From Alteromonas sp. 5E99-2 (GTDB lineage Bacteria; Pseudomonadota; Gammaproteobacteria; Enterobacterales; Alteromonadaceae): a stretch of 64,000 nucleotides of DNA. Below are positions 10,790 to 18,736 of the stretch, piece after piece (the first letter of the stretch is position 1; each line of letters begins with the position of its first letter). The notes under the pieces are model-generated. The model was not told the DNA's origin, did not search any database, and worked only from the letters and a program-made list of their open reading frames with translations. Location: contig NZ_JAFNJE010000001.1 of the NCBI RefSeq assembly GCF_017368475.1, forward strand, positions 310,001 to 374,000, read 5' to 3'. The position numbers and the translations under genes are program-made.

Positions 10790-11850
10790 TCACAATTCTA
10801 GATCGCTATATTGCAAGGACGTTATTATCCACGGTCACTCTCACTTTATCGATATTAGTAGGTCTAAGCGCACTGATTAAATTTGTAGAGCAACTTAGAA
10901 AACTAGGCGAAGGCGACTATAACATGACGGTTGCAGCCCTATATGTTCTACTGAGTTTACCTAGAGAAATTGAACAGTTTTTCCCAATGGCTACACTTCT
11001 CGGCGCATTAGTCGGCATGGGCGTATTAGCCAGCAGTAGCGAATTGGTTGTTATGCAAGCATCGGGAATGAGCCGCTGGAATATCATTAATTCAGCTATG
11101 CGCGCCAGTGCAATCATGATCATAGTAATCATGGCTGTGGGTGAATTTATCACTCCAATTAGCGAAGCCAAAGCCAAGCAAATCCGCACTGAAGCCTTAT
11201 CCGGCGGTAGCCTTTTTGCCTCTGACGAATTGACGTGGGCAAAAGACGGATCTGATTTTGTCAGTATCGGCCAGGTAATCACTCAAAACTTATCTGCTGA
11301 CGTTACAGTGTATCGCTTCGCCGACAACCTGCTACTAGAGCAAATGATATACGCCAAACAAGCAAAATATAACCAAGACGATGGGTGGCAATTACAAGAT
11401 GTCACTGTGACCAGTTATCGTCCAGAGCACATTGATGTGGTATCCCTAGATAATGCAGAGTGGCGTTCTAGTCTTACGCCAGACAAATTAGGTATTGTGG
11501 CGGTAAAACCAGAAGCTCTTTCTATACGAGGGTTAAATGAATACATCAGTTATCTCGATAACAACCGACAAGACTCTTCTCGTTACGAACTGGCTTTTTG
11601 GCGCAAACTATTTCAGCCCCTTTCTGTGGCGGTTATGGTACTGATGGCGTTGTCTTTTATTTTCGGTCCTTTGCGTAGTGTTTCAATGGGGGCTAGAGTA
11701 ATAATGGGTGTATTAGTTGGTTTCAGCTTTTTCATTTCCAATGAAGTATTCGGCCCACTAAGCTTGGTATATCAGTTACCGCCCTTGTTAGGTGCTGTTT
11801 TACCAAGTGTATTATTTGCTGGTGTTGCGGCATTTTTACTTAGGCGTTAG
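10786..11850 (+). CDS. lptG: LPS export ABC transporter permease LptG
   Basis: LptG partners LptF in lipopolysaccharide extraction. The 354-residue protein has the same layout: N-terminal helices starting ILDRYIARTLL, a periplasmic domain at about residues 125-265, and three C-terminal helices containing LFQPLSVAVMVLMALSFIFGPLR, a well-conserved LptG stretch. It is coupled to lptF by a four-base overlap and converges on the diguanylate cyclase gene that ends five bases downstream. No clear terminator lies between them. Confidence 0.95.
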   Translation: MITILDRYIARTLLSTVTLTLSILVGLSALIKFVEQLRKLGEGDYNMTVAALYVLLSLPREIEQFFPMATLLGALVGMGVLASSSELVVMQASGMSRWNIINSAMRASAIMIIVIMAVGEFITPISEAKAKQIRTEALSGGSLFASDELTWAKDGSDFVSIGQVITQNLSADVTVYRFADNLLLEQMIYAKQAKYNQDDGWQLQDVTVTSYRPEHIDVVSLDNAEWRSSLTPDKLGIVAVKPEALSIRGLNEYISYLDNNRQDSSRYELAFWRKLFQPLSVAVMVLMALSFIFGPLRSVSMGARVIMGVLVGFSFFISNEVFGPLSLVYQLPPLLGAVLPSVLFAGVAAFLLRR

Positions 11851-11855
11851 CACGT

Positions 11856-12857
11856 TTACACAACCACTAGGTTACGTCCATTTCGCTTAGCCATATACAA
11901 TTTTTCATCAGATGCCTTCATCCATTCTTTCCAACCGAGAACAGAGGCTACTTCGGTTACACCTATGCTAACGGTTACGGAATGATTTGGTATTAATGAC
12001 AATTGTTCAACTCCAGCACGGATATCTTCTGCAGCTCTATGTCCGTTTTCCAATTCGATCCCTGGCATCAATATTAAGAACTCTTCCCCGCCCACTCTAA
12101 ATAGCTTATTTTGATCACCTATCACTGACATTAAAAATTGTGATAATTTAATTAAAACCTCATCACCAATATCATGACCGTAGCTATCATTTATGCTTTT
12201 AAAATGGTCTACATCCAATAAGCACAGTGCTGCATCTGTTCTTGCGCTGCCATACTCTTCGATAGCCATATCTAAACGCTCAGCTAAAGTAACTCGGTTA
12301 AATGTTCCGGTAAGAGGATCAGTAACAAGTTGTTTTCGCAGCCTATTTTGATAACCCGCAATTTCCCTTGTTGAAATGTAAATAAAGAAACTGACGCCTA
12401 ATAACACCGCGGTAAAACGAGTATAAACGTCGAAATCTAATGAAAACCAAGCTGCAAACGCTAAGCTTAAAAAAACGGCAACACTTGCATATTTAGCCTT
12501 ATCTAATGGCAAAGTGAAATAAACCGCAAAAATAGCTAAATATGACCAAAACGAGCCAACCACCCCTAACGTTAGTACTGCATTTGCACACCCCAGAGTA
12601 ATTGCTGGCGCAATAACAAAGAAATTCAACGGAAAAGAATACTTTCCGCGCCACCCTAACCACGCATTATATAAACATAGCAAGGCAATACTCACCACTA
12701 ACACACCACTAATAAGACGGCTTTGGATAAAATTATTAATACCAAATGGTAAGAGAATAACAAAGGCAACAATAGAAACGCCAAAGGCTGATTTTATGAG
12801 AAAATCCGCTCCATCTAACCATTTATTGGTCTTGCGAAAAAAATTTAAAATACTCAA
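11856..12857 (-). CDS. Membrane diguanylate cyclase (GGEEF)
   Basis: This 333-residue protein has about five to six hydrophobic helices in residues 15-165, then a GGDEF domain. Substrate residues are intact: DPLTGTFNR, DVDHFKSINDSYGHDIGD and the active loop RVGGEEF. The RxxD product-inhibition site, normally five residues before GGDEF, is absent (the segment there reads VIGDQNKLFRV), so feedback inhibition by c-di-GMP is not predicted. It is expected to make c-di-GMP at the inner membrane in response to an unknown membrane signal. It is a single gene, convergent with lptG, with a long 545-bp upstream region. Confidence 0.9.
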   Translation of the reverse strand: MSILNFFRKTNKWLDGADFLIKSAFGVSIVAFVILLPFGINNFIQSRLISGVLVVSIALLCLYNAWLGWRGKYSFPLNFFVIAPAITLGCANAVLTLGVVGSFWSYLAIFAVYFTLPLDKAKYASVAVFLSLAFAAWFSLDFDVYTRFTAVLLGVSFFIYISTREIAGYQNRLRKQLVTDPLTGTFNRVTLAERLDMAIEEYGSARTDAALCLLDVDHFKSINDSYGHDIGDEVLIKLSQFLMSVIGDQNKLFRVGGEEFLILMPGIELENGHRAAEDIRAGVEQLSLIPNHSVTVSIGVTEVASVLGWKEWMKASDEKLYMAKRNGRNLVVV

Positions 12858-13402
12858 TTTAACAGCTCAATCCCTAATGCATTTTGAATATCCTAGCTCG
12901 CTCGGATATTAATTTGTTTTGTTTGTCGTATAAATTAATATATACGTTATCACTGCGTTTTATATCGGCCGTGATTACAGGTTTCACCCAAACATTTCCC
13001 AACAAGATTAAAGTCAAGATATAAACCTATTGCTGAAAGTAGCGTAAAAGAATTCATTACTCTATTTTTTTGAAAATTTCATAAACATTCAATTTAGAAG
13101 ACAGGATTACAACCTGGTCATATTTTATTCAAAAGTAGGCTTATTTCCAATCAATATCTGATAAAAAAGTAACACTAAATTACGTACTGCTTTGCCCACG
13201 CTATAGACTTCACATAAAACGCAATGAAAGCCTAGTCCAAAGTTTATTTACTTAAGCCGCTATTCTCGTGCTCTAGCGATTTAAATAGCTTCATTTTATT
13301 AGTTATGATTGCTGCCATTCAAGCTATGTTATAACATAACTAAATTGTATTTGGCTTCACTAACTAGTTTGTCAGCCTGTCGCCGTTCACCTAAGTAGAT
13401 AT
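12858..13402. other. Long AT-rich intergenic region between divergent genes
   Basis: These 545 bp separate the divergent GGDEF gene and pyrC2. I see no open frame with coding character. The one clear element is the Zur-box-like palindrome about 65 bp before pyrC2, listed separately. The rest should hold the promoter of the diguanylate cyclase gene but shows no confident -35/-10 pair. Confidence 0.6.
13323..13340 (+). promoter_or_regulatory. Putative Zur operator upstream of pyrC2-folE2
   Basis: The core TATGTTATAACATA (13325-13338) is a perfect 14-bp palindrome. It resembles the proteobacterial Zur box (TGTTATAACA-type core) and is identical at 15 of 18 positions to the site in front of the DUF1826-zur operon at 51713-51730. 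It lies 62 bp before the pyrC2 start. The two downstream genes are classical zinc-starvation paralogues, so Zur repression is a strong inference. Confidence 0.75.
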
Positions 13403-14731
13403 ATGCCAAAATTGATCATAAAAAACGCAACAATCGTGAATGAAAATCAAACTTTCGAATCTGATTTAGCAATTGAGAACCAACGTATAATACAAATAGA
13501 AAATCATATTTCGGTAAATCAGAATGATCGTGTGTATGACACCCAAGGATTGTTGCTATTGCCAGGCATGATTGATGACCAAGTGCATTTTCGCGAACCT
13601 GGTTTAACTCATAAGGGCACCATAGCTAGCGAATCTCGCGCAGCAGTAGCTGGCGGTATCACCAGCTATATGGAAATGCCCAATGTGAACCCATCAACTA
13701 CTACCATTGCCGCATTAAAAGAAAAACACACCATTGCGAAGCAAACGTCTTTAGCAAACTATTCATTTTATTTAGGGGCCACGCCCAACAATATTGAACA
13801 AATCAAACAAGTTGATTCAAGCTGGGTGTGTGGCGTGAAGGTATTTATGGGGGCCTCTACGGGCGATCTTTTAGTAGAGCATCCAACCGCTTTAGAAGCA
13901 ATTTTTAAAGAATGTCCAACCCTCATTGTGACCCATTGTGAAAACGGAGAGGTCATTCGTAACAATTTAGCGGCTTTATCAACACGTCCATTAGTTCCCG
14001 CTGTTCATCCTGTAATACGAGATGCCGAAGCCTGTTTTCAATCTTCATCTTATGCCGTGGATTTGGCAAAAAAATTCAATAGCGACCTACATGTACTTCA
14101 CCTTACAACAGCAAAAGAAATGGCATTATTTGAAGCAGGTCCTATTGAACATAAAAAAATAACAGCGGAAGCCTGTGTTCATCATTTATGGTTTAATCAA
14201 ACACATTATTCAGCATTAGGAAATCTAATAAAGTGCAACCCTGCCATTAAAGCTGAAAGTGACCGACTAGCCCTGATACAAGCTATAAACGACAACCGTA
14301 TTGATATAATTGCCACCGACCATGCGCCCCACACATTTGCAGAAAAAGCCGTCCCTTACTCAGAGGCCCCAGCAGGGTTGCCGCTAGTACAACACGCATT
14401 ATTGAGTTTGCTCGACCACACTCAATCCGGCGCATTAAGCCTGACTAAAATTGTTGAAAAAATCGCACATAACCCAGCAAAACGCTATCACATAGAGCAG
14501 CGAGGCTTTATTCGCGAAGGCTATTTTGCTGATTTAGTATTAATCGACCCTAACCAAACCACTTCCGTTCATCACGATAATTGCCATTATTTGTGTAAAT
14601 GGACACCATTTCATGGTCATACTTTTAGCCACAAAATTGCTGCGACCTTCGTCAACGGGCAAAAAGTGTTTGATGGTAGTTCGTTTAGTCGGACGTCTGT
14701 CGCGCTTCCTCTTGCATTTAACCGTCAGTAG
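13403..14731 (+). CDS. pyrC2: Dihydroorotase paralogue PyrC2 (class I), probably Zur-controlled
   Basis: Dihydroorotase closes carbamoyl-aspartate to dihydroorotate in pyrimidine synthesis. The 442-residue protein has the amidohydrolase layout: GMIDDQVHFREPG near residue 60, GVKVFMGASTGD with candidate carbamylated Lys146, THCEN (H178), VLHLTT (H233) and ATDHAPH (D306). The canonical HxH pair reads QxH here (Q60, H62), so one metal ligand is altered. The same form occurs, as far as I recall, in the Pseudomonas PyrC2 branch. It lies behind a Zur-box palindrome and eight bases before folE2, so it is read as the paralogue made when zinc is scarce. Whether it replaces the housekeeping zinc enzyme is inference. 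Confidence 0.87.
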   Translation: MPKLIIKNATIVNENQTFESDLAIENQRIIQIENHISVNQNDRVYDTQGLLLLPGMIDDQVHFREPGLTHKGTIASESRAAVAGGITSYMEMPNVNPSTTTIAALKEKHTIAKQTSLANYSFYLGATPNNIEQIKQVDSSWVCGVKVFMGASTGDLLVEHPTALEAIFKECPTLIVTHCENGEVIRNNLAALSTRPLVPAVHPVIRDAEACFQSSSYAVDLAKKFNSDLHVLHLTTAKEMALFEAGPIEHKKITAEACVHHLWFNQTHYSALGNLIKCNPAIKAESDRLALIQAINDNRIDIIATDHAPHTFAEKAVPYSEAPAGLPLVQHALLSLLDHTQSGALSLTKIVEKIAHNPAKRYHIEQRGFIREGYFADLVLIDPNQTTSVHHDNCHYLCKWTPFHGHTFSHKIAATFVNGQKVFDGSSFSRTSVALPLAFNRQ

Positions 14732-14739
14732 TCAAACTT

Positions 14740-15645
14740 ATGAAAATAGAAACTCAACTTCCCGATATTACTCGTCACTCCTCTGATCATCTAAATTCTC
14801 CCCTACAGTGGGTTGGCATGGAAAAAATCGGCTTGCCAGTTACACTCAAGCTTTCTGATGGAAGCCTAGTCGCCACCAGCGCCATGGTGGATATATTCGT
14901 TAATTTGGCTGCCGATGTTAAAGGCATTCATATGTCTCGGTTATATCTACAACTGAATGAGCAATTTGCACATAAAGTTCTAACCCATGAACGACTTGAG
15001 CATTTAATGGGCACACTTTTAGACTCTCATAAAGACATTAGCGACTCTGCTAAAGTGGTATTTTCTTTCGACTTACCAATAAACAAAAAAGCACTTAAAA
15101 GCGGCTTGTCTGGTTACCAATCTTATTCTTTTGTCATTACCCACCAGCGTTGCCGAGAAAAAACAACGTCTTGGGTAGAATATACGATTCCTTATTCAAG
15201 TACATGCCCATGCTCTAGCGCCCTTGCTAATCAGCTTATCGGTGAATCTATTGCTCAGGAGTTTCCAGATGAAAAGGTTAAAAAGTCAGAGTTATTAAGC
15301 TGGATCACTTCGAAATCTAATGCATTGGCAACGCCACATAACCAACGTTCCTATGCGTATATAAAAATGCAGGTGTCTCAGTGCCAATTAGGTACTCTTG
15401 ACCAGTTAATTTGGCAGTTTGAACATGTCATAGGTACTCCAGTTCAAACCGCAGTAAAGCGCGAAGACGAACAAGAATTTGCAAAACGCAATGGCGCTAA
15501 TTTATTGTTTTGCGAAGACGCAGCAAAGCGCATTAAAAGTTTTATGGAATCAGCAACCTTTATTATTGATTACTGGTTCAAAATAGAGCACCAAGAAAGC
15601 TTACATGCGCATAATGCAGTCGTTATTGATCAAAAAATAAAATAG
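14740..15645 (+). CDS. folE2: GTP cyclohydrolase IB (zinc-independent FolE2)
   Basis: FolE2 converts GTP to dihydroneopterin triphosphate, the first step of folate synthesis, and replaces the zinc enzyme FolE when zinc is limiting. The 301-residue protein has the COG1469 features VGMEKIGLPV near the N-terminus, VNLAADVKGIHMSR at about residue 55, and the cysteine motif STCPCSS (C156, C158) that contains the catalytic Cys of the IB enzymes. Eight bases separate it from pyrC2, so both should be controlled by the Zur-like operator at 13323-13340. A FolE2 next to a dihydroorotase paralogue is a recurrent arrangement in Zur regulons. Confidence 0.95.
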   Translation: MKIETQLPDITRHSSDHLNSPLQWVGMEKIGLPVTLKLSDGSLVATSAMVDIFVNLAADVKGIHMSRLYLQLNEQFAHKVLTHERLEHLMGTLLDSHKDISDSAKVVFSFDLPINKKALKSGLSGYQSYSFVITHQRCREKTTSWVEYTIPYSSTCPCSSALANQLIGESIAQEFPDEKVKKSELLSWITSKSNALATPHNQRSYAYIKMQVSQCQLGTLDQLIWQFEHVIGTPVQTAVKREDEQEFAKRNGANLLFCEDAAKRIKSFMESATFIIDYWFKIEHQESLHAHNAVVIDQKIK

Positions 15646-15677
15646 TATGTAGTAAAACACGACAGGAAAAATAAAAA

Positions 15678-17909
15678 ATGAAAATAATAAATACGCAATT
15701 TAAGACGTCATTGTTGGCGCTTTCGGTTGTTGCTGGGTTAGGGGCTTGTTCTAAACAGGCGGATACAGAACAAAATCAATCTAGCACGCCCAGTAGCGTT
15801 CAGAGCGAACAAAGTTCAGCTGCTACCGAAGTTAGTAATCCATTTTTTACCCCTTATAAAACTGATTTTGAAATACCGCCGTTTAGCCGGATAAAAGACG
15901 AACATTACATGCCAGCCTTTGTTAAGGGCATGGATGAACATCTTGCTGAAATCGATGCAATTGTAAAAAATCCGGAACCTGCCACTTTTGCAAATACCGT
16001 TGAAGAATTAGAACGGACAGGAAAATTATTAGTTAAAGTACAGCGCGTATTTTTTAACCTTGCAGGCTCAAACACAAACCCTCAGCTGCAAGAGTTACAG
16101 CGAGAGCTAAGCCCGTTATTGTCAGCACATTACGACAAAGTAAGCTTAAACGAAGATTTATTTAAGCGTATTGAAACCGTATATCAAGTTCGCGATACCC
16201 TTAGCCTAACGGCTGAACAAACAAAATTTTTAGAAGATACCCGTAAAGGATTTGTAAGAAGTGGTGCACTACTCACCGAAGAACAAAAAGCAGAGATCAC
16301 TAAGGTCAATTCTCAGTTATCAGAACTCACCACAGAATATGGCCAAAACCTATTAGCAGAAACCAATGGCTTTGAGCTAATCCTAGACAAAGCCGATTTA
16401 GCAGGGTTATCTGATGGCATCATTCAAGCTGCGGCAAATTCAGCCAAGCAAAAAATGGATGGAGCCGAGAGCGAGGAAGACAAGGCTAAGTACAAAGACA
16501 AATATGTATTTACTCCTCACCGCTCAAGTATGTACCCATTTCTTACTGAATCTTCTCGTCGAGATTTAAGAGAAAAGCTCTACAACGCCTATATTTACCG
16601 CGGCGATAACAACAACGAAAACGACAACAAAATTGTCGCCGCCAAGATAGCTCAGCTCAGAGCGCAGCGCGCTAAAATTATGGGATATGAAACCCATGCC
16701 CATTTTGTGCTTGAAGAGCGCATGGTGAAAACTCCAGAAGGTGTATACGATTTACTTATGCAGTTGTGGAACCCAGCTCTGAACCGAGCAAAACAAGAAG
16801 TTGCCGACATGCAAGCAGTAGTAGATGCTGAAGGTCACGACTTTACTATTGCTGCGTGGGATTGGTGGCAGTACGCAGAAAAAGTACGCAAAGCCAAATA
16901 CGACTTAGATGAAGCCAGCTTAAAACCTTACTTGTCACTAGATAACGTATTAAAAGGCGTATTCGACACTTCGAATAAATTATGGGGGCTAACCTTTACT
17001 GAACTTCACGATATCGACGTTTATCACCCAGACGCACGAGTATGGGAAGTTAAAGACAAAGACGGCAGCCATTTAGGTGTCTTTATTGGCGATTACTTTA
17101 CCCGTTCGAATAAACGTGGCGGCGCTTGGATGAGCAGCTTCAAAGGGCAATCAAACTTAGATAAAGTTGAACGACCTGTTGTGGTCAACGTCTGTAATTT
17201 CCCTGGCCCTGTAGGCGATGCTCCTGCGCTACTTAGCTTTGAGAACGTCACTACCTTGTTCCATGAATTTGGTCACGCATTACATGGCTTGCTTACCAAT
17301 ACAACCTATCAAAGTATGTCTGGTACATCGGGCCCTCGTGATTTCACCGAATTCCCAGCGCAAATTATGGAACACTGGGCATCAGAGCCTGAAATTCTTA
17401 AAACTTTTGCGACCCATTATGAAACCGGTGAAGCCATTCCTGATGCGCTAATTGCTAAACTTTTGAAAGCGTCTAAATTCAATCAAGGATTTTCAAATAC
17501 GGAATACCTAGCGGCATCCTTACTTGATATGGACTGGCACACACTCACTGCCGATGATGAATTGCAAGACACTGCCAAATTCGAAAAAGCGTCTATGGAA
17601 AAAATTGGTCTGATTGGTGAAATTAGTCCTCGCTATCGCTCAACCTATTTCTCTCACATCTTTGCTGGCGGATATGCGTCGGGTTATTACAGTTATGTGC
17701 ATTCAGCTGTGTTAGATTCTGATGGGTTTGCTGCGTTTAAGGAAACGGGCAATGTGTTCGATCCTGAATTAGCACAAAAGCTGCGTACTCATATTTATGA
17801 AAAAGGCTCTACCGAAGAAGCCATGACCTTGTATAAGAAGTTCAGAGGACGTGAGCCACAAATTGAGGCCTTACTGAAAGTGCGCGGATTAGACGGAAGC
17901 ACTGACTAG
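15678..17909 (+). CDS. M3-family metallopeptidase lipoprotein (peptidyl-dipeptidase Dcp-like)
   Basis: This 743-residue oligopeptidase has the M3 zinc signature HEFGHALH at residues 529-536 and the downstream partner Glu in the helix after SGPRDFTEFPAQIMEHW. Substrate-site stretches typical of Dcp/PrlC follow, such as FAGGYASGYYSYV. The N-terminus is a lipoprotein signal (lipobox LGAC, Cys24), then a Ser/Gln-rich linker, so the enzyme is probably anchored in the periplasm where it would trim peptides. It starts 32 bp after folE2 with no terminator between, so it may be a third gene of the zinc-starvation operon. A perfect terminator follows it at 17931. Confidence 0.9.
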   Translation: MKIINTQFKTSLLALSVVAGLGACSKQADTEQNQSSTPSSVQSEQSSAATEVSNPFFTPYKTDFEIPPFSRIKDEHYMPAFVKGMDEHLAEIDAIVKNPEPATFANTVEELERTGKLLVKVQRVFFNLAGSNTNPQLQELQRELSPLLSAHYDKVSLNEDLFKRIETVYQVRDTLSLTAEQTKFLEDTRKGFVRSGALLTEEQKAEITKVNSQLSELTTEYGQNLLAETNGFELILDKADLAGLSDGIIQAAANSAKQKMDGAESEEDKAKYKDKYVFTPHRSSMYPFLTESSRRDLREKLYNAYIYRGDNNNENDNKIVAAKIAQLRAQRAKIMGYETHAHFVLEERMVKTPEGVYDLLMQLWNPALNRAKQEVADMQAVVDAEGHDFTIAAWDWWQYAEKVRKAKYDLDEASLKPYLSLDNVLKGVFDTSNKLWGLTFTELHDIDVYHPDARVWEVKDKDGSHLGVFIGDYFTRSNKRGGAWMSSFKGQSNLDKVERPVVVNVCNFPGPVGDAPALLSFENVTTLFHEFGHALHGLLTNTTYQSMSGTSGPRDFTEFPAQIMEHWASEPEILKTFATHYETGEAIPDALIAKLLKASKFNQGFSNTEYLAASLLDMDWHTLTADDELQDTAKFEKASMEKIGLIGEISPRYRSTYFSHIFAGGYASGYYSYVHSAVLDSDGFAAFKETGNVFDPELAQKLRTHIYEKGSTEEAMTLYKKFRGREPQIEALLKVRGLDGSTD

Positions 17910-17912
17910 CCC

Positions 17913-18716
17913 ATGCATTTATCAAGCTTTAGGCCCGTTTTCGGGCCTTTTATTTCATTTAGCCCAATTAAATCTTGTATTCAAATGTGCGTTCTCATAA
18001 TGCTTTTGTTTACGGCAAATGTGCACGCCCACCCTCAAGATGAAGACATCATTTTAGATATCGAAGAGGGCCAGCTAAAACTTCAATCATCTGTCATCGA
18101 CTCAGAATATCAAGCTGCGCTAAAACGTAAACGACAACGAAAGTTAGCGTCTATGTCATGGCAGCAAAAGTTTTCTTTATATGTGAAAGCAGGCTTCGAA
18201 CACATTATTCCTAAAGGCTTAGATCATATTCTATTTATTTTAGGTTTGTTCTTTTCCAGCTTAGTATTGGCGTCTTTGTTGTGGCAAGTGACAGCGTTTA
18301 CCCTAGCTCACTCCATCACATTGGGCGTAGCGTCCTTGGGCATAGTCGCAGTACCCGCTCATATAGTAGAACCATTAATCGCACTCTCCATTGTCTGGAT
18401 TGCAGTTGAAAACTGTATTTTCAAACAAGCATCTAAATGGCGCTCGCTAGTGGTATTTGGTTTTGGATTACTCCACGGTTTAGGTTTTGCCGCGGTATTA
18501 AGTGAATACGGCTTACCCAAAAACGATCTAATTCCCTCTTTACTCGCGTTTAATATTGGCGTTGAACTCGGCCAAATCAGTATTATTTTAGCCGCATTCG
18601 TATTGACCTACTTTATTCAAAAGAAGGTTTGGTATAGACGCTGGGTACAAATTCCAGTTTCCATTTTTATTGCCGCTGTCGGGGTATTTTGGTTTATTGA
18701 AAGAACGGTTTTATAA
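17913..18716 (+). CDS. HupE/UreJ-like membrane protein
   Basis: The 267-residue frame encodes a signal-like hydrophobic segment, a short periplasmic part (about residues 40-90), and six to seven transmembrane helices. These hold GLDHILFILGLF, TAFTLAHSITL, GLLHGLGFA and FNIGVELGQ, which are the His-containing signatures of HupE/UreJ family 2, thought to move metals such as nickel or cobalt. The start is uncertain. ATG 17913 has no ribosome site, and a strong intrinsic terminator (17931-17955) lies over codons 7-14. A start at ATG 17985 (MCVLIMLLFTANVHA) would put the terminator outside the gene, but it also lacks a clear ribosome site. The substrate is unknown. Confidence 0.75.
   Translation: MHLSSFRPVFGPFISFSPIKSCIQMCVLIMLLFTANVHAHPQDEDIILDIEEGQLKLQSSVIDSEYQAALKRKRQRKLASMSWQQKFSLYVKAGFEHIIPKGLDHILFILGLFFSSLVLASLLWQVTAFTLAHSITLGVASLGIVAVPAHIVEPLIALSIVWIAVENCIFKQASKWRSLVVFGFGLLHGLGFAAVLSEYGLPKNDLIPSLLAFNIGVELGQISIILAAFVLTYFIQKKVWYRRWVQIPVSIFIAAVGVFWFIERTVL
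17931..17955 (+). terminator. Intrinsic terminator after the M3 peptidase gene
   Basis: AGGCCCG and CGGGCCT form a perfect seven-pair GC-rich stem around TTTT, followed by TTTATTT. It ends the pyrC2-folE2-M3 peptidase transcript, yet sits inside the first codons of the longest HupE-like frame. Confidence 0.85.
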
Positions 18717-18730
18717 CCGTTCTTTTTATT
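18701..18730. terminator. Bidirectional intrinsic terminator
   Basis: AAGAACGGTT (18701-18710) and AACCGTTCTT (18715-18724) form a perfect ten-pair stem with a TTAT loop. T-rich tracts flank it on the plus side, and a shorter one on the minus side. It separates the converging HupE-like and SNF2 genes, and the HupE-like stop codon lies in its loop. Confidence 0.85.
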
Positions 18731-18736
18731 CGCTAA

